A stretch of 64,000 nt of DNA from Spirodela intermedia. Taxonomy: Eukaryota > Streptophyta > Magnoliopsida > Alismatales > Araceae. The number at the start of each line of letters is the position of its first letter. Positions within the stretch are counted from its first letter, which is position 1. The stretch spans positions 1,121,001 through 1,185,000 of the forward strand of contig LR746266.1 in the NCBI GenBank assembly GCA_902729315.2, given 5' to 3'. Below the pieces are notes generated by a model that was not told where the DNA came from, did not search any database, and saw nothing but the letters and a program-made list of their open reading frames with translations. The translations under genes were made by a program, and so were the position numbers. Shown here in pieces: positions 12,401 to 25,707 of this stretch.

Positions 12401-12952
12401 AGGTCTGAGGCCCAAGGGCATATTCCATCTGATCCCTGACAGGCGCTTTTGGAACCATGTTCAAATTTATTTGTGTGTGTGTGCTGTGGAATGGATACGG
12501 TGCTTTATATGATGCTTCTTTACATTGTGCTCGTTTGGTTTCTGGCTCTCTGGAAGATGGACGATGGTGAGGCGTCACCCGGGCGTTATTACTTAGCATA
12601 TCTAGTACAGTCAATTATACCAATTATCTCTTCCTCATTAGGTCAATGCTGCTTGGGAGGATCATCTCTAATGAGCACCCCAGTGTTGATTCAATGCGAT
12701 CATCTCCTTGGCACCTGCTGATCCTTCTGACGATCTTTTACACATCCAGCCTCCGATCTTTCTAGTTCAGTAGCTTCAACCCTGCTAAGATTCTTCTCTG
12801 CTGTTTTCTGTAGGGATTGGGTCATTCCTGGTGGGACGAATGCTGGGATCTCTTACCCTGTTAGGCCACCACACCTGCCAGGGCAGATGTGCAGTCACTC
12901 TGGCCTCTCAGTTGACAGCAGAGAACATGAAAACATCTATGGGCGGTGGTGA
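9447..12952 (+). CDS. NST1-like membrane/coiled-coil protein, copy A, three exons
   Basis: Exons 9447-10850, 10992-12046 and 12814-12952 join with GT-AG introns and conserved phases (0, then 2) to give 865 aa. The N-terminus MCILCVVQKW is the family start. Hydrophobic segments at about 17-35 and 47-68 look like two membrane spans. A C-x2-C...C-x2-C zinc-ribbon-like pair follows at residues 101-104 and 120-123 (CRNC, CSYC). Residues about 250-300 form a charged coiled coil (EEEERKQREEVARLIDERRK), then a Ser/Lys-rich disordered region and the conserved KDGLDLVGGPASWLSALEQ. The last exon holds a PVRPPHL motif. Such plant proteins are commonly labelled 'stress response NST1-like', but the function is unknown and the name rests on charged-region similarity. 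Start is fixed by conservation with copy B; the track frame upstream of 9447 begins at a non-ATG codon. Confidence 0.9.
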
Positions 12953-13749
12953 TGATCTTACTACGTCCAGGTCCTGGCAAATGAAGAACAGTTTTATGGT
13001 TCACCTCGGTAGCATCATCATTGGGGAGAAGTTATCACATCGAGATTCTGAAAACCAGTACTTGTTGTTGCCCTTCTCAAAAGTTTTTCAATCGTTCCGT
13101 GATGCAACTCACTTTCTCAGAATGATGGGACCTTGAGAAGAGGTGATGTAATCTTCATCATATATGCGCATACCTCCCAAGGAAACGAAGGCTCCAGCAG
13201 ATTCTGGGAGTTTTTCTTTTTCTGTGCTGGCCCCTCCTACTTCTTTGTTTCCAACTTTCTTTTGCGCATCAAAGAAAATGTTGTAGTCTCTCAGTTTATA
13301 ACCCATGATTTTAATTTCTGAAGCTTCAACCCTTGACAGAATAAGTAGATTCCTCGGTACAAACTCCAACTAGTCAATGATTATATAGGCTATGAGGTCT
13401 TGTGTTTATTTGAATTTAATTAGTTCTCAACGTAGCTTGTATAAGATATCAACACCTCTAAGAACCATCTAAGCTCAAGCTCAAAGCATCCACCAAAAAA
13501 TTATAATATGAAAATTTATGATAATCAAACACTTGGTATCCTTATTCCAAGAGAGTTAAGCAGCATGTAAGAAGATTATTTGCTCGCTCTTCTTTAAGAG
13601 AATGAGTAAGAAATTTGGTTGGCATTGGTGCATGTTAAAAGGGCAAGTCCAAGTATTGCACATCATATGATTTACTTAACAAATGGCATCCAATTCACTC
13701 ACAATTTCCAGAAAAAATAAACTAAGTCATGAAGGAAGTGGTTAGGAGG

Positions 13750-13758
<9 letters not shown>

Positions 13759-13800
<42 letters not shown>
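13759..13800. repeat. (AG)21 microsatellite
   Basis: Uninterrupted AG dinucleotide run in AT-rich intergenic DNA, preceded by agatagat repeats. Confidence 0.95.
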
Positions 13801-13802
<2 letters not shown>

Positions 13803-16800
13803 AATGCATTTAAATTTTAATAATCCGTCAAAATTAAGGATAGTTAATTAGTAAAAAATAGATTCCACTAAAAAAAATTAAAGATTACTATAATAGAAAA
13901 TTTTAAAGATGAGATGATCTGTATGAGCATTCAACTTGGGGGTGACACATGTACATAGATTGTAGAACACTAAATGCAACAAGTAAAGAAGAACCATTGT
14001 CACTTTCCTTTCATTGATCAAATGTTGTAAGTACTTGCCACCCAAGAGTGCTAATACTTATCTAACATTTACTCCAACTATAATAAAAAAGTAATTGTTA
14101 CTAAATACTAAGATAATAACATTGGGTGCTTTGCTTATTGTTGCATACATTTTGGATTATTCATTGCTAAATAAATGCATTTCGTGATAAAATAATCCCT
14201 TATAAGTCATTTACATATAAGTATATAGTAATTTTTTCAGGAGTTTAGATGACACTTAATTCCTAGAAATTAAAGTCAAGGTGGAGATGTCCTCACAAAG
14301 TATTAGATATTTGCATTGAAATGTGATTAAGCTCAATTGAGATGGTCTAAGCAACTAAAACTTTGCATTGTCATAAAAGAATTGGAAAAAGTTATAGTGT
14401 ACATAAGAAAATATAAAGCTTGAATCCTATTAATAGATTTAAAATTTTTAAAAAAGATATGAGACAATTATTATAATGATAATGATGTTGACAATGAAGA
14501 TGAAGCCTCTTCATTTGAAGAATTATTTCTATTTCCTTTGTTTCAATATTGAATAAAGGTCAATTGATACTTTAAAGGCTTGTTTCAATTCTATGAGGAT
14601 GGACTTTATGGATTAATATCTGACTATCCTTAAAAGACACAACATATCCATTAGGGTAATGTGACACCCCTATATGGTGTGGCGTTGTGTGACATAGTGT
14701 GCCATGAGCAATTAATGTGTAGAGGTGCATGGCACTAAGCAACACAACATAGCACAAGTCAATACTTACAAAGTGAAAGGCTTCTTGAACTACATAATAT
14801 TTGAATTTATTTCGTCCTAATTATTTTCTCAAATGCTAACAAAAGACATGCTCCAAAGATCTTATAAACACTCATATTTCCTATTTTTATTAAAAATATT
14901 ACTTTATAATTTATGTTACCTTAATATTGCAGGTCAAAGGAGATAAATGCTAGACTCAAATGTTGTGCACCAGCATCACATTGGAAGAAGAGCCCAAATG
15001 ATGGCTGTTCTTAAGCTTGATCACAAGAAAAAAAATTATTGGCATTCAAGATGGAAGTGGTAGATGGTAACAAAGCTAAAGCAAAGAAAGTGGAGAATAA
15101 AATGAGAGGGGTGAAATATTTGGAAGGAAGAAATTGTGTATGAGAAGTTTAATAAACAATTATGTTGACTTGTACTTGCTTTTGTGTTTGATGATATATT
15201 GTGCATGCATTAAGTCTTCAAAACCTACAAACCCTCTTCAAATTAATCATTCAATCTTTATTCTTATATAAAAAAGGTTATTTATTGTTATATCATGTTT
15301 GCATAAAAGTGAAGCTCAAAGTAGTTCTTAAACTACTCTAAATCACATGAAAAAGTTCCAAGTATCAACTAGCTACCCAAAATCTTCATGAGAATTTTTA
15401 TTTGGGAATAACAAGTCAAATCTTAGATAATTCAACCCTCTGGAGCCTCTAATGCTCATATTATGTAGGATTTCTATTCAAAGTTGTTTGTGTCAATAGA
15501 TGTGTTGACACACACTACAATATGATCCCTTAGTATTCTCTCATAAAAAAGATCAAACTTTTGAAACTAGTTCACCCCCCATTCTAATATTGCAAAAAAA
15601 CCATGCTCTAGTATTAATTATTCTCTTTAATACTACAAACCAATTTTAACAGGATCAAGTATCCAAATCTCTCAAGGATTGTCTCTATAGAGACTTTGCC
15701 CTCTAGAGCCAAATACAATTACTAACACCTTGTGACTTCATCAAATACATTCTCCAGTCACCACTTAGTTACTTCAAGACCCAATGAAGAACACTAGTTG
15801 TAATAGATGAGTTGACCATTTGTTGAATTAATTTGATGAAGAAGATGAAGCTTATTTCTTTGTCATTGATACATACAAAATTAAAAATTGATAATAGGTG
15901 TTGAATCTTTATATATTTTCTTATTATTTCAGTCCATAATACATCTGAAATAAATAGGCCTTCATCATATTCAATTTTCTTGTGTTTTCATACCTCTAGC
16001 ATTCCATAATCTTATTCAAAAACTTGTCATTTTTTACAATGTGGGGTAATAATGCTTGGAACTTTCCATTTTGAATCTTCTTATTTTTATACTTTTGAAT
16101 TAAAATCCAAAATAAAACTTTCAAACTTGATAAAGAATAATTGAGTGCCTATAGAGAATCTAAATCATATCTTCACTTTTTGTCCACATAAGCATCTAAC
16201 ATGTCATCATCATTAAGATATTATTTCTAAATGTAAATATTTGATCTATTTGTTCTCTTGTTAATTTAATGCATATGATAGCTCAGAAAATTTATCTAAT
16301 TTCATATATAAATGATAAATGCAAAAACTGCATGGTTGGATCATTATATATAATCTATAAAAAAATATTTTACTTTTACCAATATGATGATATGTGTCAC
16401 TTCATATCATATGACCATATAATTAAACTTTTGTTTTTCAATCTTTCTTCAATTGATAATTATTTCTCTTGTAGTATTCATAAGAGAACAAAAACTAATT
16501 GATCTCAAGAATTTAAATCTTAAGTTTGGTCATTAGTAATAAGACCATAATTATTTAATGAAGGAAATGAATATAAAAAAATTAAAGCATGTGGCATATA
16601 TAAGGAAGTATCAAAATTATATAATAACTTATTAATAAATATTTATTTGTAATTATCAAAACTAAGAACATCAACATGCAGTCCCCACAATAGACTTTCA
16701 CGTGAAGTAGCCAACATGTTATCTCGATATTGTCTTTGTTCCATACTTACTGTCACCAACTAAGATAACTAATCTCGAATATTCTTTAATTTTTTTAAAG

Positions 16801-19717
16801 ATATAATACATGGCTTTTCATTTAACCTCTAAAGATGCTATCCTTTTCACTTTCAAAAAAATATGAGTCTCTTTGTAAAAATGAGTACAAAGGATTCATC
16901 AATGTGCACACATGACCCACTGGGGTTTGCCCTAGCTTATTATCTCTTTAAAATGTGGTCTCCTTGAGATGACACCACTTGAAACCCTTAGTTACTACTA
17001 TGGTAGCACTATTTCAAGTATGACTTGATTGGTGTTTGGAGTGCTGGAGAAAAGGGTGAGGAAAGAGAGGCTAGAGATGTGGGAGTGGGGGAGGAGGCTT
17101 GAGGGTAAGGGTCAAGGGTCCATCCAAATGGAAAGTGCATGGCAACAAGCTTTATTTTAATTTTTGGAGTTACACAACTAAAAAAAATAAAATCTAGCTA
17201 AAAGAAAATGATTTAAAAATGATAAATAAATTATGGTATGAAAAACTGACTCACTTGAATTTATCATTCCAACCAATATGATTTTCAAGGTTGTTTCCTA
17301 TCCACCTCATCTATTTTCAAGGCTGTTAGACATTGGGTTCATGTACCCATCATCCTGTCAAATACTGGTGGCCATTTCAGTGGGAGTACAAGAGCCATCT
17401 TGGCTGTTGTTGACGGCAGTCACTGATGGATATGAATATGGTGATGACAACCACTGATTATGCACATGACCACACTGATGATATGCTCTTGGAATGTAGA
17501 ACCCAATATGAAGATAAGCAATAAGATGTTTGCAGGAGTAATATGAAGAAGCCATTTTTCAAATCTTATCATCATCTATGATCAATTTTTTTCTCCTCTT
17601 TCATTCTCTTTGTTCTTGTTTAGATGCAATATCAGTTAGCCTTGGTCAACCTACTGTTGCTATAAATTTGCCTCCTTGTTTGTATTCTTGTTATATTGGT
17701 TTTGAGAGACTTAATTATTTGATGATGAAAAATAATATATAATGATCTTTAGGTGATGATTTTATGTTATCCTAAAAGTAAGCAATCAAGGACAAGTTGG
17801 TGCCATAGAAGCATGCAACTTTTTACTATAAATATAATTAGATGAAAAAAGTGATGCAAGAAATAGTATGTCAAAAGTCAAATATTTCAAACTTTTATCA
17901 TTTTTTAAGGATTAGTGAACATATTTACAATTTAAGTTTTATGTTAAGACATGACCCAAAATGAATTGTTATCCATCTATTGAAACTAAATTGTTGGATG
18001 GCCTATTATGATGAATATAAAGGGAATATTTTAGCTTATATTAAACTTTTAGTAATAATGGAAGAAATTTAGAGAGAGACCCTCTTCATGTCTACCCTCT
18101 TCTTACAAGGAGTTCAAGCATCAATCCTTATCTGAATAGGAGGAGAGAAGAAAACACATGTTTATGTATTCACTTATTCCATCTTACATCAAGATTTTCA
18201 AGCAAAATAAGCTATGGGTTGTATTAGTAAGAACATGGAACTATTCTTAACCTTGTTTAGATTTGTTAAAACCTCAACATTCAGCACATAGGCTTGCATA
18301 TTTAGTAGTTGGTCATTAGAGCTATAGGATCAAAAATATAGGGTAGTTGAGAACACAATATTTAGTATTTAGTCACTATAGTCATAGGATCTAAAACATA
18401 GGTTTGTTGAGGCTTATATATTTGCTAGAAGCTTTCTTAAGTCATCAAACAAGTGTGTTTCACATGTAACTCTATGAAATTGAAGTATGTTGTTCTTGGA
18501 GAGTAGACTAGCTCTTATTGATTGAACCTGTAAAAATTGTGATGTGTGACTCTTGATTGTAATTGCCCAACATGTGAGAAAAGAAGGTAAATGAAAAAAC
18601 TCAATTCAACCCCCTCTTGGACTATAGTGTTGCCTAAGATAACTTAACATGTTCAACATAGATTTAATGTGATTCCATAAGTCACCCTTTCGCTTAACAA
18701 ATGGAGTAATATGAATCTTCATACAATATTACTAGTGTACCTTCTTATATAAGAATTAATCAAATTAAATATTGTCATACAAATGAGACTAATGTAACCA
18801 AACTTGTCAATAGTTTTCTTATTGTGTTGACTTTTATTTGACAATGACTTTTCTTTTGATTTAAGATTCATAATCATAACTAACATAATTGGCTTTGGAG
18901 TTTGTGTTGTCTCCTTTGTAAGTAGAATATAGTACAATTTGGTTTTCCTAGAAAATGGAGTTATAAAAATAAGAAAATTATATTTATGTATTAAGAAATA
19001 ATGTGTGATTTTTACAATGAGAAGGTTAACATTTTAGTAAAAGTGCAAGAATATGCATGCAACCAATCTCTAGAGCACAAGTGCACTTTTAGTTAAGTAC
19101 ATGGAACAAAAAAAAAAACACATTAATGAAAATTGAACCCTTGAAAATTCTTTCAGCTTTTTCATAAAAATCTAGTAAAACATATTTAGCATAGTTTGGA
19201 AAAGAGATTAAATTATCCTTTGTCTCAACCTTTGAAAACCTAAATATGAGGTGATGAAAGAAACAACCACCAACACTACCCCCTCTCACTTGCAATTTCA
19301 TCAACATAAAACCATATGGTGGCTTACCTTGTCAACCTTATGATGATTTGTCTCCATATCTTCAAGACTTTTGCAAATAGAGTTCTATTGGGTATAAGGA
19401 TTTTTCTATTTATTACTAATCATATAAAGATAAAATGAAAATACTATGAAATATGTTTGACTACACCAACTTCAGAATTAAGATCTAAAATATTCTCTAG
19501 TTTTCTTCTTCATTTTTAGTAAATATGTGTTACACAAATCATATAAATAATAAAATATGTCAACAAACTCATATGCATAGAGATATATCAAATTAGAGTA
19601 AAAAGACGTAGTTTCAAAAAGAAAATAATAGTCAATAGAAAAAGTGTGTTGATCATATGTTGACTCACAGAAGTTGTGCCAACCCACCACATAAAGTTGT
19701 GCCAACTAGTCTGGTGC

Positions 19718-19720
<3 letters not shown>

Positions 19721-19751
<31 letters not shown>
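19721..19751. repeat. (GA)15 microsatellite
   Basis: Uninterrupted GA run within the AT-rich block. Confidence 0.95.
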
Positions 19752-19754
<3 letters not shown>

Positions 19755-20079
19755 GTAGACTCATGTGGTGACTTAGAAAAAGAAAGAAAAAAACATAGGA
19801 GAGAGAAAAAATAGATTTTCTCTGGAAAATACGATGCTTATTTTGCACTAGAAACCCCAAAAATACTGAACAAACATCCTAAATATATTAAAACTTGAAT
19901 AAAAGTATTAAGAAGTTGTGCAAATTCAGCCGCGATAGTGACCCATAAAGAAGATATCGTATCTGAAGGAGTACCCACTACAAGATATACGCCTCTGGGC
20001 TCTCTATCCTTCAATACTTTTATATGAGTTTCAATTTATTTGGTGTTTTTCAGCACAAAATAGGTAGATTTAACGATGA

Positions 20080-20097
20080 GGGAGGGGAGGGGAGGGG
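20080..20097 (+). other. G-quadruplex-capable motif
   Basis: Four G runs (3,4,4,4) separated by single A residues. It marks the sharp switch from the AT-rich block to GC-rich sequence and lies about 1.3 kb upstream of NST1-like copy B. Confidence 0.7.
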
Positions 20098-21010
20098 AGG
20101 AAGGGCTCTCCATCCACTGCTATTCACCTCCGCAACTCTCCTTCAAGATTTCTTTTGTCGAGCGCGATGGGAGCTCCGTTTAGATTGACGAACAGGGAGA
20201 TGGATACGATTGTGGTCGTAGCAGAAGCTCTCCGCCTTATCTTACCGGCGGTGGCTGCGTTGGCTGCGGCAGCGGTGGTAGACGCACCCTGCATAATGTT
20301 CCCGGCGGCGGTGGAGGTGATGGTGGTTGCCGATGGTCACGAAGATGGTGACCGCAGCCCCTGATTACGCACTCTACCACGCCGATGACTTGCCCTTGGG
20401 ACATACAAGAAGCCAGCCCGAAGATGCCCAAGAACCTTCCTGAAACGTACCCCTCCTTTCCAGTCCTACACTCGCCCATGCTCAGCTTTGTTCTCTCCCT
20501 AGATCCCCATCGTTTCGTGGGAAATCTCAAGTCCTTGCCCTCCAAAAATCTGTCCTTGTTCTTCATTTCAGCCTGCTCCACGCTCATCTTCATCTCGCTT
20601 GCATGATCTAATGCCTTCTACCTTCCCTCCCGTAGATACGCGCACCCAGGGCGAAGCTATGAACACGAAGGATAGTACCCGACCGCGATCGGAACCGAGC
20701 TCTCAGCGCATCCGTCAGAAGAAATCTTGGCGGAGAGTCGCACAGCTGAAGAGCGAGAGAGAGAGAGAGAGAGAGAGAGAGCCCGTCCTGTCCTGTCCTC
20801 TCTTCTCTTCTGCTCTTGCCCTCTTTAAATCTACTTATTTTGTACTGAAGACCCCATCTATGTAGATAGCTACGTGAAAGTATTAAAGGATAAATATTTA
20901 CGTAGAAAGGATTGTCTATGGATTTTGGGTACATTGGTGAATAAAAAGTAAATTGGTTATAATTTAGTAATGTAGTATTTAATATAGATAAATTCATAAA
21001 ATCGCAATAA
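20098..21010. other. Intergenic region before NST1-like copy B
   Basis: GC-rich to about 20700, with a (GA)13 tract at 20755-20781, then AT-rich to 21005. Open frames on both strands near 20155-20600 overlap and lack a recognisable domain. I do not call them genes. Confidence 0.5.
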
Positions 21011-21113
21011 ATGAGTTCTTCCTTCTTATCTCGTTCATCTCCCTTATTCCCTTGGTCGGTGTTCCTTCCGTGGCGGTCACAGCCGCAGATACCGCGGTGG
21101 CTTCCCCGGGGAG

Positions 21114-21248
21114 ATGAATCTGTATGCTTCCCTCTCGTTGTGTCCTCCGTCGCCTTTCGATCGATCGAGTTTTCCGGCTCGCGGCCTCTCCTTGCTGGTG
21201 GAGAGATTGGCGATTGCTCGTTCGGCGGTAAATTTTTCCGCCGATTAG
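21114..21248 (+). other. Upstream ORF (44 codons) in the leader of NST1-like copy B
   Basis: Begins MNLYAS and ends FSAD-stop, 190 bp before the main ATG. It matches the placement and ends of the uORF before copy A. The interior has diverged, with length change. Confidence 0.4.
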
Positions 21249-21437
21249 GGCTCCGGTGGATTTGGGTTTCGAGGCGGCTTTGCGGATTTACTGGAAAGAG
21301 GTTCAGTGTTGTTGTGCCGGCGGCTGTCGTTGTTGGATGAGGCCGGCGGTGCTCGTCGGGTGGAAAGCCTCCTGGTCTGCATCTTTGGGTGGTGGAAGGC
21401 GGCGATTTCGTCGGAAGGAAGCGGCGGGCGTCTGATA

Positions 21438-24400
21438 ATGTGTATACTCTGCGTGGTGCAGAGGTGGTCCCGTCGGGCTATCGGCATGCTTCCGTGGCTG
21501 GTGATTCCCCTCATCCTGCTATGGGCCGTCTCCCAGCTTCTCCCTCCGGGTCTCCGGTTCGAGATCACGTCTCCGCGCTTGGCCTGTGTGGCGGTTCTCC
21601 TCGGTACGATCTTCTGGTACGAGATTCTCCTGCCTCAGCTGTCTGTATATCGAGCACTTAGGCGCGCACGGATCCGGGAGCAGCAACTGAGCTTCGCCGT
21701 CGAGGTGCAGAAGCTCCGGAAGACTGCCACACGGCGGTGTCGCAACTGCCTCGCACCCTACCGCGACCAGAACCCCGGCGGCGGCAAGTTCATGTGCTCC
21801 TATTGCGGGCACCTGTCCAAGAGACCGATCTTGGACCTCCCGGGTCCTCCTGGAAGATCAGGGGTCCTCGGTAACTTGATCGGGAAGAACGGTTGGTTTT
21901 GGAACCTCGAGTGCTCAGCGCAAGGAGGTGGGCATTGGGACGGTCATGGGAGTCATGCCTCACGGCATTGGGCAGGCGGCGTCGAAGAGCAAGGTTCCGA
22001 AGAGGAGGCCTGCTCGCGGGGCGCAGTCTTCACATGGCGACTTCTTTCTTCATTTTTCTCTTTCACGAGTCGGTTCTGTGGGAAGGTCATGAAGCTGGGT
22101 TCTCTCGTTGAAGACGGTGTTTCGGGCGCAGAGCACAAAGGATCGTCGAAAGGCATTGAACATGTCGGGCAAGGCAGCAAGGGAGAGAAAGCGAGGAGGA
22201 AGGCGGAAGAAAAGAGGCTGGCGAGGCTGGAGAAGGAAATGTTAGAAGAAGAAGAGAGGAAACAGAGGGAAGAAGTTGCCAGATTAATAGAGGAAAGGAG
22301 GAAGCTTAGGGACGAACAAATGGAAGAAGCTAATAAAGAGAGACTGAAGGTCTTGGCCTTGGACGGATCCAGGGGCGGGGGAAAAGAAGAATCCGATAAG
22401 AGGAGGCGAAGTAGAAAGAAGGAGAAAGACAAGAACTCTAGTAAAAGTAACTCTGACGGGGAAGATCATGACAGCAGGGTGGATAAGGAAGCCGAAAGGA
22501 AGCGTGAGTTCGAAAGGAAGAACGACCATGCAAAGCAGGACTCGTGTAGAAACCAGAGAATGCATGCAGAAGTTGCGAGTGGTGTAGTGGGTGCGGCACA
22601 TAAATCCAAGTACTTTGATGGCGTGAAGGGGGCTTCTCTGTCATCATCTAGAAGTTCTAATGGATGGACTCTATTTGGCAAGAATTCCCACTCTGTTACT
22701 GTCCCTGGTAGCAGGTCGAATAAGCCTGTTGTTGGCAATGTGGACAAGGGGCAGAGGAAGGACGCTGGTGCTGTAGTCCATGCTTCTGGAGAACCTTCAT
22801 CAAATGGAGATTCCGGAACGTCTGGAAATGCTTGCCCTCGGCCTGTAAGCTCTCTTTCATTCAAATCTATCCCGCCCTGTTTTGAGTTCTTTCTTGAGGG
22901 CGTCACATACAGGACATAAACCTCGTGGTTATGCTTGATGTTCTTATTGCATCCTTGTTTGATTTGTGGAACACCGTTCACCAGGTCGCTCTGGATCCGA
23001 CTCAAACAAGCACCCCAAAAAAAGCATGGCATCAGCTATTTGCTCGCCCTTCGCTACGTCCATCTCCTGAGGAAAATGTTGGGAAGAAAGTAGATCAGAC
23101 GGGTAACCCGGAAGGTAAATCTTCGGATTTGGCAGATGGTAGATCTCCAAGCCAGCCTTCAACCAAGCAGATGCTGTTTGAACAGTCCTTGGCTTTGACA
23201 AACGATCCTTCGACAAATGGTTCTTTGTCCAATATCCCATCTTCTCCCACAGTTTCGGAGTCCAGAGTCCCGCTTTCCAGAGAGCTGGGACATAATTCTC
23301 GTACGGAGAAGGAACTATTTCAAGACCCGTGCTTTGTCCCTGACCCTGCCTCAATGATCGGGTCCATTTCAGAGTCTCGGGACAATCATTCAGCAGGCTC
23401 TGGATCTGATTTTAAAGACGACTTTATATCGGATTCAAAATCTCGTAGTCTGAGGAAAGTATGCGACTCCACTGACGTGAAGAGGCCTTCTCCAATTGAA
23501 TCACCCTTGTCAAAATTGTGGATGTCCAAAGGAAGGCACACTGGTTCTGGTTCTGGTTCTGGTTCTTGCAGCCCAAACCTGCAAGATCCGAGTGCCTTGC
23601 CTGAGGGTGAATCTAAGAATGTCAATGAGCAGGGAACATGGCAAATGTGGAGTTCTTCTTTGTGTAAGGATGGACTGGATTTAGTTGGGGGGCCCGCAAG
23701 CTGGCTTTCAGCCCTGGAGCAGGATAGAGTTACTCCGGATGCAATCACTCGTCCACCAGCCGAGAATCCTGTCACGTCTGTTGGTGTGATGGAGAAGAAC
23801 ATCTTGAGAAGCACATTCAAGCATTCTGACAGTGTCTGCACTGGAAACCCCGGGGATGATGGATTGGTGAGTCCATTCACCGCAAAGGATCCTTGGTTTT
23901 CCCCGTTGCACTCTTTTCCGGGTGACGGGGAAAACCATTTTCCTCACCCCAGATTCCACGGCGGTGTGGCTCAGGAGGAAACGTTTGGAAGTCCAAACAT
24001 ATATGCTTCGGGTCTGCCACTTGATCAATCTCAAGCCTATTACTGTCCCGGGTAAGTTCTAAGGCATGCCTTCTACGCTGAAACTTCTATTTGTCATCTC
24101 GTTTGATATGATTGCCGCATCTGGTGTTTTTTCTGTTTTATTTTTTGATTAAAATGCCTGTTTTCTTTGTTTTCTGTTCTTACTATCAACGGTGCTGTGA
24201 AGATGACTCGTTTGATATTCCTATTGGCGACTGTGAAGATGGGTTATGTTTTTTTTCTACTTACCTCCTGTGTCGTTTTAGAAAAATGTCAAAGAGGTTC
24301 AAGGGGCGGATGCCATTGGATATATGACATAAACATTCTGAAACTCTCAGAATGTCCTTACCTAGTCAACCTAGACCTGAATGTTATCCTCCACTTAAAT

Positions 24401-25300
24401 TCCTTCAGGTAGTTCTATCAATTAATAAACTTTGGGCAATTTTTTCTGTCACTTCAATTCATAGAACAATTGCTGGTTATATACAATTACCCCGGCCTCA
24501 AAAGAGGTAAGCTACCTCGGTTGAATCCCAGGATTTTGTAGGATGTTCAAGCAAATTATGAAACCAACCAACAACCCAACCATTGATTATATGTTCTTTT
24601 TTCTCATATTAACCTTTCATTGAGAAACATCTGAGGTCCCATATATGGTGGCAAAAATGTTAACCGAATCATTAGTTTTAGATGGAACATTCTGTTGCTA
24701 GTCCTCTGTGCATCATGCCCTCCGGGGCAGGCGGCTTGGGGGAATTTTCACATTCTTTTGCTTGCCCTGCATAGCTTTTAGGGGTGTTTTCCTTGGATTC
24801 GTCATTCTTTGGCTCTGCACCAGCTTCAAAGAAAGCTACGTGCTGAGTGAGGGTTCCAGAATCGAGAGAGAGGAACAGAGAGAGAGAACAAGCAGCAGAA
24901 TAGTCCGTCTGATCTTGGGCTGTCGATTGTACAGATATGAGGCTAACGGTGCTTGGCAGGCTGCTTCGTGTAGTGAGCAGCCAGCCCAGTGCTGACTCCA
25001 TGCGATGATTATTCGTCTCTCTTGCAGCTTGTTCTGAGCCGAGCTTTCGTGTCTGTGCACGCGTTTTCTTCCCTGCTATGAGCTCTCCCGAGTGTCTCAT
25101 TTTTTTGCATTTCATTTTTTGTGGCGTCCTTTCTCAGAAATTGGGCGGCGGCCTGGAGGAAGAACGTTGGGATCCCCAACCCAGTCAGGCCGCCCCACCT
25201 CGGGAGGTTCTTCCTGCCGGCCTCGATGTACAGTCAGCCTCTGCCTGCCCGCTCTCTCCAAGGTACAAGGCAGCAGGACGGCACCCTCAGGCGGCTATGA
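21438..25300 (+). CDS. NST1-like membrane/coiled-coil protein, copy B, three exons
   Basis: Exons 21438-22844, 22985-24051 and 25138-25300 give 878 aa with the same phases as copy A. All parts recur: the MCILCVVQRW start, two hydrophobic spans, paired CRNC/CSYC cysteines, EEEERKQREEVARLIEERRK coiled coil and KDGLDLVGGPASWLSALEQ. The first exon is very similar to copy A in sequence and in stop-to-stop layout. The last coding exon is eight codons longer and mostly different except for PVRPPHL, but it ends at the same aligned TGA. A (GSG)-type repeat around 23541-23565 lengthens exon 2. Copy B is slightly more GC-rich than copy A. Its 3' end converges on the ETG1-like gene, with stops 408 bp apart. 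Function is unknown; probably a membrane-anchored protein. Confidence 0.9.
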
Positions 25301-25355
25301 TGATAATTATGAGAGAGAGAGAGAAGGGTGGGTTTGTTTGGTTCATATCATCTTA

Positions 25356-25396
<41 letters not shown>

Positions 25397-25707
25397 TAGT
25401 GAACTGTAGATCCTTCGTCGGCGTTGATCTCCTCGGAAGCTTTTTGCCAACTATTCATCCTCTAAGATTGGCGGGAGCTGGAGCAGAGGGTGCTGTAATC
25501 TCGTCGGCGATTTACTTGTTTTTATACATACGGGCATTAAGCATTCTCTTGCATTGCCTTTCTGTTAACCGATTCGAGAGAGGGAAAGAGAGAAAGACCC
25601 ATTGAAGCCCTTCTGCTAAGGATTATAGAGAGAACGCAGGAGAGGGGGAGCATCTGTTTAGAGAGGGAAGTTGGCTTGGCCTGCTGTTACAGCATCTTGA
25701 GGGACAT
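25301..25707. other. Convergent 3' region of NST1-like copy B and ETG1
   Basis: Holds GA tracts at 25311-25323 and 25361-25390 and no gene. Both flanking genes end into it from opposite sides, so their 3' untranslated regions may overlap. Confidence 0.7.

Larger units (their letters stand above)
12953..20079. other. AT-rich gene-free block between the tandem paralogues
   Basis: About 7 kb between the two NST1-like copies. From about 13380 it is strongly AT-rich, with only short chance frames. It contains a (GA)21 tract at 13759-13800 and a (GA)15 tract at 19721-19751. Phrases such as ttcaaccccctcttggac near 18606 and ttcaccccccattc near 15568 resemble decayed LTR-element boundaries, but no domain could be read. 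Most of it is probably old transposon DNA with C-to-T decay. A segment at about 17430-17520 resembles 20345-20440 at perhaps 70 percent. Confidence 0.6.

Noticed and set aside
20155-20593. Small genes near 20.2-20.6 kb
   Set aside because: Open frames occur on both strands over the same bases, with Ala/Val- or Pro-rich low complexity and no family match.
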